In this document: positions 58,023-64,000 of the stretch, piece after piece
Layout of the letters: the number at the start of each line of letters is the position of its first letter
How positions within the stretch are numbered: the first letter of the stretch is position 1
From: Carya illinoinensis
Taxonomy: Eukaryota; Streptophyta; Magnoliopsida; Fagales; Juglandaceae
DNA: 64,000 bases
Reading direction: 5' to 3'
Assembly: GCF_018687715.1 (NCBI RefSeq)
Contig: NC_056758.1
Span: 8,872,501 to 8,936,500 of the forward strand
Program-made: the position numbers and the translations under genes
Notes under the pieces: model-generated
The model's database searches: none
What the model saw: only the letters and a program-made list of their open reading frames with translations
Told to the model about the DNA's origin: nothing

Positions 58023-59189
58023 CACTCTCGTTCTCTCCTCTCTCTCACAGACTCGCACGACGCAAGATATCTAGACTCACCGTCGCAGAGGTAAGATTCC
58101 GCAATCCAGTTTGGCAGTTTCTCCATTTTTTTTTTAAGTTTTGATCAAAAATTAGAGGAATGATGGGTTATATTGGAGATGGAGGATGTAAATATGTGTG
58201 CTGTGGATTCATGTAATTTGATTGTGCATGTGTATTGTATTTGTGAATTTGTTTATTTATTTATTTGTAGTTTTTATTGTTTCAAAAATCCTAAATTAAT
58301 TTAGGATTGAAAAGTAAGTGGAAACTCAAAACCCCTAAGTCAATTAGGGTTTCGAATTAATTTAGGATTCCAATCTGAAACCCTAATTTTATTTAGGATT
58401 AGAAACCCTAAATTGATTTAGGGGTTTTAATTGAAAAGAAACATATGCTCATAAACTATATTTTAAATCTCCAAGTCTCATGACACCAAAATTATAACAA
58501 AAATATAGTTTTGTTATATTTTTGTCTAACTTAATTTAGAATTATGAAACTGGTAAAAAAACAAAAGTTTGATTTTCATTGCTATTTTTTTTCCTAGTGG
58601 CCCCCACTTCACTAGCAAATTAAGTATGGCCAGCAATCTTTACCGAAATCTTTTTTTTTTTTTTTTCATCCTACAGTTTAATGTGTTAGCCATTTTATTG
58701 AAAGTTTATATTAGCACAATTATACTGAGTTTCGTATGCTTAAATCAATGATTTTAATATTTAAATAAATAAAAAAATGCACGATTTAACATCCACTGCA
58801 CCATTTAACCATTAATACTAATATTTAATGTTTTCTAAAAAATATTAATATTTATGTTTTTTCACAAATATTTATGCATTTTTAATTTTACCCTTTTAAT
58901 TCATAATACTTACGGTTACAATTTCTTTTTTTAGTTTTTTTATTTAATGATTAAGAAAATGTTGCTTAATAATATTGTGAATTTTTTAAAAAATATTTAA
59001 AAATAATAAAAAATAAATTGGTTTCAATCATTGCACTTTGCCTTGTTTATTGTTTGGTGCATTATTACATTTTTTTTTTTGTCTTGTGTTTGATTGCACT
59101 ATGCCTTTTTATTTTTATTTATTATTATTTTTTTATATCTTGTGTTGGATTGCACTTTGAAAATTTCTTATTGTGTTGGAGAATCCGGA

Positions 59190-61287
59190 ATGCCTTCTCA
59201 AAGGGATCCAGATTTCAGTAATAGCTCTCCTACCCCAGCCAATACTCCTACCCAAGAACCTAACCCTACTTTAACCCCTATGGAGAGTACACCTTGCCCT
59301 ACCCCCAAGCCCACACAAGGCAAGAAACTTGTATCCATAGTTTGGTCTCACTTTACCAAATTAGAGGGTGGTGACCACAATAACCCACAAGCTAAATGTA
59401 ATCACTGTGAAAAAATATATGGATATCATTATAGAAAACATGGTGCATTTTAGCTAAAGGTACATTTAGAGGAATAATATAAGAAGAGTCCAATATTAAA
59501 ATCCTTAGTAGAGAAGAGTCAATCTAGACTAGATATTGGATTAAAAAAATGGCGGATGGGAGTAGTGGAGCTGGGGGTCCAACGTTGAAGGGGTAGACGA
59601 AATATAATCTCGATGAGTATAGAATGAAGTTAGCTCGTATGATTGTCATGGAGGAGTTGCCTTTTCAGTTTGTGGAGAGTAAAGGGTTCCAAGAATTTTT
59701 CCAAGAGTTGGAACCGAAATTTACGCTTCCTTCTCGCCACACTATGGCAAAAGATATTAAAAAGTTGTACATAAAAGATAAAAATGTTTTGAGGGGCCAA
59801 TTGGTGGGTTTGGTAATTTGTCTCACTATCGATTCTTGAACTTCTATACAAAATATGAATTACATGTCGTTGACTATGCATTTTGTTAATTCTGATTGGA
59901 TTCTTCACAAAAAAATTATTAAATTTTGTCAAATAACTAATCATAAGGGTGAGACGATTGGGAAGGCCTTAGAGGCCACAATAAAGGAGTGCGGGTTGGC
60001 ACGGGTTTTGACTATTTTGATTGATAATATATCGTCTAATAATATTGCCTTGAGTTATCTAAAAAATTATCTTAAAGAGGCAAATAAGACATTCTTGGGT
60101 GGTGAATATTTGCATGCTAGATGTGCTACACATATTTTGAATTTAATTATGACTGAGGGGTTGAAAGATGTTGATGACTCTGTTGCACAGGTTAGAATGA
60201 CTGTGAAATTTGTGAGGTCTTCTCCTTCTAGATTGGAGAAATTCAAAGTTGTTGCAAAGGCTGCGGGCATAACATCGAATAAAACTTTTTGTACTGATGC
60301 TCCCACCAGATGGAACTTAATCTTCTTGATGTTAGAGGTGGCCCAAGAATATAAGGTAGCCTTTCAATTATTGGGTGATGAAGACATCCAATATGTCAAA
60401 TACTTTGATGAGCATGGGGGATTAGGAAAGCCTAATGATGATGATTGGATGGTAGTTTCTACTTTTGTTGATTTTCTCAAGTTTTTTTATGATGTCACAT
60501 TGAATATATATGGGTTTTGTCAACAAATATGTAGGGTGAAAGAAGAATTAAAAGATATGCGTAGGGGTTCCAATGAAAGGATAAGGGGGATGGCAGCGAT
60601 CATGATACAAAAATATGACAAGTATTTGGGAGATTTGACTAGAATGAATATTTTGTTATATGTGGCTGTTACTCTTGATCTCCATCTAAAAGTTTCAGGC
60701 ATGTTATATGGTTTGGAACTTGCTCACGATCGGGCATGGGCTAATCTTATTCGTAAAATGGCCCGAGATACCCTGACTAAATTGTATGATGAGTTTAATA
60801 CAATTAAGGGTGATACTGCATCTAAGAGACATACACCTACCCCAACTTATCCTACAGACACCATGATCAGGCCTCTTACAAAGAAGCGTAGAATGTCGTG
60901 GACTAAGACCCTCGCACAGAATCCCACACTAGTCCATCAATTTACGAAGATGGTTTCGGAGTTAGACAACTATTTATCAGCAGATATGGTGCAAGATGAT
61001 AATGATAATTTTAGTATATTAGGATAGTGAAAGACTGTAGCAAAGAAATATCTCATCCTTTTTAAGATTGCCGGCTGTATTTTGGTCATCCCTATTAGCA
61101 CCATTACCTTAAATTTAGCCTTTAGTACCGGAGGGTGCATATTGAATCCTTTTCGAAATTTATTGTCTCCTACAATTGTGGAGATATTGATATGCACACA
61201 GAGTTGAATGATAGGAAATGATATTCATGGTTCCGATGTTTTAGATTTTAAGGAGATCGATGAGGAGGAAGGTGGTGATCAGTCTGG
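59190..61287 (+). pseudogene. hAT transposase (BED zinc finger, Ac family)
   Basis: The frame starts at ATG 59190 (MPSQRDPDFSNSSPTP). A BED finger follows (SIVWSHFTKLEGG, then AKCNHCEKIYG), with the distal His part broken by a stop at about 59451. The core runs from LARMIVMEELPFQFVESKGF through TIDS (stop at 59837-59839), then an open 390-residue stretch with EYLHARCATHILNLI and DAPTRWNLIFLMLE, both hAT hallmarks. After a stop at 61025 the C-terminal dimerisation region persists in another frame (VIPISTIT, AFSTGG, LSPTIVEILICTQS). The BED-core joint has stops, and parts of the insertion domain look shortened. The gene cannot make a working transposase. Confidence 0.9.
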
Positions 61288-62046
61288 ATTTGGACCATCC
61301 GGTAATTGTTTTCATTTTATTATTTTGATTTATTTATATTAATTTCAATTTTATCGGTATTGATTTTAGTATTAATTATTATAGCAACACATGACATGAC
61401 GTCTAACTCCGCTGCAATATGAATATGTACTCAAGTCCGGACCGCCCCAAGTGTCAAAGTCAAAGACAAGCTACAACTCTATCTTTAGAATATTCAAAAT
61501 TTGAATCATTTGTTCATATTATGTATTCAATAATTTGTAATGTTGATACAATATCCATTAGACATTTTTATATTTGTAATTTTGTAATTGTTTAGCCTTT
61601 CAATTTTGTAATAGCTTAGTTATTATTATTAGTTTATTAGGTATCAGACTAGTAACTGTTCTTTTAGTATATTAGACTGACTAGTAATTATTAGCCATAA
61701 AATCAATTTTTATTCATGTAAATTTTTTTTTAATCTGGTTTTTAATTTTTTTTTTTTTTACTTATAATCTTATGGGCTCAAAATGGTCTAGAAGCTTTTT
61801 TGGACCTAAAAGAAAAGTTTGTGGGTCATTTTAGGCCCATTTCAACTGTTTCTAAGCTAGAAACTACTTTGGCCCAGTAGAAGGCCCCGGGAGAAAGACG
61901 GATTGCCTCCCTAATCTGCAACCCGTTATGCGGGATGGGGTACCCAACCCTAGCATATCGGAGGCGGGGGATGGGGAGAGAATTCTCCATCCACCTCATG
62001 CAAGAACAGGGAACGGAGAGGGGGTCTACACCGGGTAGCACCCCTA

Positions 62047-64000
62047 GCAACTAAAACCAACCCTTAATTTACCAATCTACATAGAAGTAAAGAAGTTAGG
62101 CCAAAACGTCTGGTAGCCGTGGCCAAAATATTTAACTTGAAAAGTCAAAAAAGTTCCAAGGTATTAGGCTGGAATTATATAACTTGCAAAATCAGTCACA
62201 AATCTCCCACGTGGCCAAAGAAAAAGATCATAAAAATAATTATTACATACAGACTTACCACATCATCTCATTCAGTTGACGTGTTCATATGAACGGACGT
62301 ACGACTTCGTAACTTTCCTAGCTATATCTTCCAAGCGGCGGCCTTGTAATTATGTGAAAAAATGAAAAAAAAAAATACATTCTTTATAAAAGCATCCTCT
62401 CATAACCCTTAAGTGATATTAAATATATTTAATATATATAATTGGATGATATGGACTAGATGATAAATAGTTTTTTAATTATTTAATGTCAGAGTAGATA
62501 TACTAGATAATGATGGATGAATGACAGTATTGGCCCATATTTTAGTAAAGAATGCCATTGAGTTTGTTGAGGAGAGCATACCGCTTGAGGATATTCCTCG
62601 GTATATCTCTCTCTATGTAGATATATAGCGGAAATATTGTTTGCTTTTCATGTATAGCGAACATTTTCTTACAGCAGGCCGAAATATATGTTTGTACGTA
62701 GTTTGATTTTCAATCTTGATCATGCGAGTTGATTATTTCATGTGAATTAAGTTTCCTACGCGAGTACACTCTAACAAAAGTCAAGCAGCCCTTGTAATTA
62801 TGTGAAAAATTCAGCAAATCTATCCGTGAAATACGGTGTAGCAAGCTGCAGCGTCAATTTATATATACAAGTTCTTATTCAGTGAATAACGTATAACGTA
62901 CGTAACATATATGTTCTGGCCGGCGTAACTATCATCTTGAAAATGAATGTGTAGTTTGATATTATGTGATCTGTTTGTTTCAAACTCCACCGTGGCACGC
63001 AACATGATCATCTAGTAACGTCTGACGAACTGGCTGAGTCCTGACGAAAATTTGCACGTGCATCACCTCTTGCTGCGGCATTCAAGTCATTCTTTTGATC
63101 TAGAAATGTCTTCGCCGATTAATTTATAATTTAATCATTTTTTTGACAATTCTTTTTGGCTTTATTTGTTCTTAGAAACTAATTAGAATTTAGAACAGTC
63201 TTTAATTATCATGTTACAGATCTTATAGCATCTTAGACTTCTGATTAAGTTATTATACATTTTCCTATTTTTTTTTTTAATGTTGAAGATCAGTGGCTAG
63301 AAATTAATTTGTTCTTTGCCACTCATGATCTTGAATTTCGTGATTGTATATGCATGTATGTGCCATAGTGTATATATAATTATTTTTACGTATTTTTTGT
63401 ACACTTTATTGATATGATTAATTAAAATAATTATTTTATATTAAAAAAATAACACAATTAATCATATTAATAGAGTGCATAAAAAATACATATATAAAAA
63501 TAATTGCATATGAAATTTTTGAAATAATTAACGCCCTTAATTAAACTTATTATACCTTCAATTAACATTGAATGTAGGGTGGTGTTACTTACCCCAATTG
63601 ACTGAAGTTTTCAACCGAATGCATTAATTTTTATTAATTTTATTAATGCATTTCGTCAAGATCAACTTCGGGGGGCTAATTAATTAAATAGCATTTTCCC
63701 TTATCAATGTACAAGGGAAAAAGCAAAGAACTATGTAATTATATTCCGGAAAAAATTTAGTTATAAATATAATTATGCACTAATTTGTATATTAATTTAA
63801 TGTGATTGATCAAAAAATAGATTTTATTAAAAATAGTATTAATTTAAATTTTTAGTATAAAAAATTAATATTAATACGTAAATTAATATGTAACTTTATT
63901 TATTTATATGGAACAAAACTCTATATTCTGATCTGGTAATTGGTTCAAAGTCTAGAAGTTACCTAGATATATAATTAGTAAAGGTCAGACAATGGTACGA
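62047..64000. other. AT-rich intergenic DNA
   Basis: No gene recognised to the end of the window. Besides the palindromic MITE at 63366-63522, a second AT-rich inverted structure lies at about 63750-63900 (arms with aataattatgcactaatttg / acgtaaattaatatgtaac), possibly another small MITE. Confidence 0.45.
63366..63522. mobile_element. palindromic MITE, copy 3
   Basis: The left arm tagtgtatatataattattt, acgtattttttgtacacttt, gatatgatt returns inverted on the right as aatcatattaatagagtgca, aaaaaatacatatataaaaa, taattgcata. It is uninterrupted and the most symmetrical of the three copies in the window. Confidence 0.7.

Larger units (their letters stand above)
57685..62046 (+). mobile_element. 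hAT (Ac-like) DNA transposon, decayed
   Basis: The right end reads gggtagcacccct(a), a typical hAT terminus, at about 62033-62046. The left end at about 57685 (aggagtgccc) is an imperfect inverted match. Both arms carry GC-rich gggacggg/gcgggggatgggg motifs like the subterminal transposase-binding repeats of hAT elements. Between them lie a CT/AC-rich leader (57900-58060), a probable leader intron with donor cagag|gtaagatt near 58091 and acceptor near 59181, and a broken transposase gene. No 8-bp target duplication could be confirmed, so the left boundary is approximate. Confidence 0.7.

Noticed and set aside
1..64000. A new multi-gene defence or biosynthetic system
   Set aside because: The intact genes belong to unrelated, well-known plant families on both strands with ordinary intron structure; everything else is transposon or intergenic DNA.

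Overview
The window is a gene-poor stretch of a plant nuclear genome. It shows spliced genes with GT-AG and some GC-AG introns, a nuclear tRNA-Glu, a plastid-targeted J-like protein, a plant B-box factor, and plant transposons (Ty1/copia, Ty3/gypsy-like, Helitron, hAT, CACTA, MITEs). Repeat style and gene sequences suggest a woody eudicot, possibly Fagales; that placement is inference from memory, not a search.

Genes, left to right: tRNA-Glu(CTC) (4464-4536, minus); a CPP1-like chloroplast membrane protein with four coding exons and an intact 283-residue frame (5233-7974, plus); a non-processed pseudogene of plastid fructose-bisphosphate aldolase (9504-11062, plus); an intact 12-exon S28-family serine peptidase similar to Arabidopsis EDA2, 489 residues (12580-18391, minus), two of whose introns start with GC; a double B-box protein of the BBX18/BBX19 type (main exons 23786-25157, minus; last exon only tentative); and a three-exon glyoxalase I-type VOC protein of 191 residues (28075-29362, minus). 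The genes show no common pathway beyond two plastid-related ones; this is ordinary plant gene order, not an operon.

The rest is mobile DNA in layers. Left flank: a 51-bp tandem array, a Helitron helicase fragment cut by an LTR end, and an hAT-type MITE beside the tRNA gene. Middle: a putative solo LTR, a second hAT-type element downstream of the B-box exons, and several MITEs. Right half: a complete, young Tnt1-like copia element (31990-37648) with 797-bp LTRs differing at 5 sites and an exact TATAA duplication; a coiled-coil transposon gene remnant; a long gypsy-type LTR-like block; a decayed SIRE-like copia element (44675-52815) with an antisense reading frame before its 3' LTR; a 129-bp CACTA MITE; degenerate minisatellites; and a decayed hAT transposon with its transposase (57685-62046).

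I found no novel multi-gene system. The most unusual observations are: the young copia element carries defects in gag, integrase, RT and RNase H although its LTRs are nearly identical; the EDA2-like gene has two GC-AG introns; the SIRE-like element has an antisense frame; and the aldolase pseudogene has lost the segment holding its Schiff-base lysine. Exon boundaries were derived by hand from splice signals and frame continuity, without transcript evidence.
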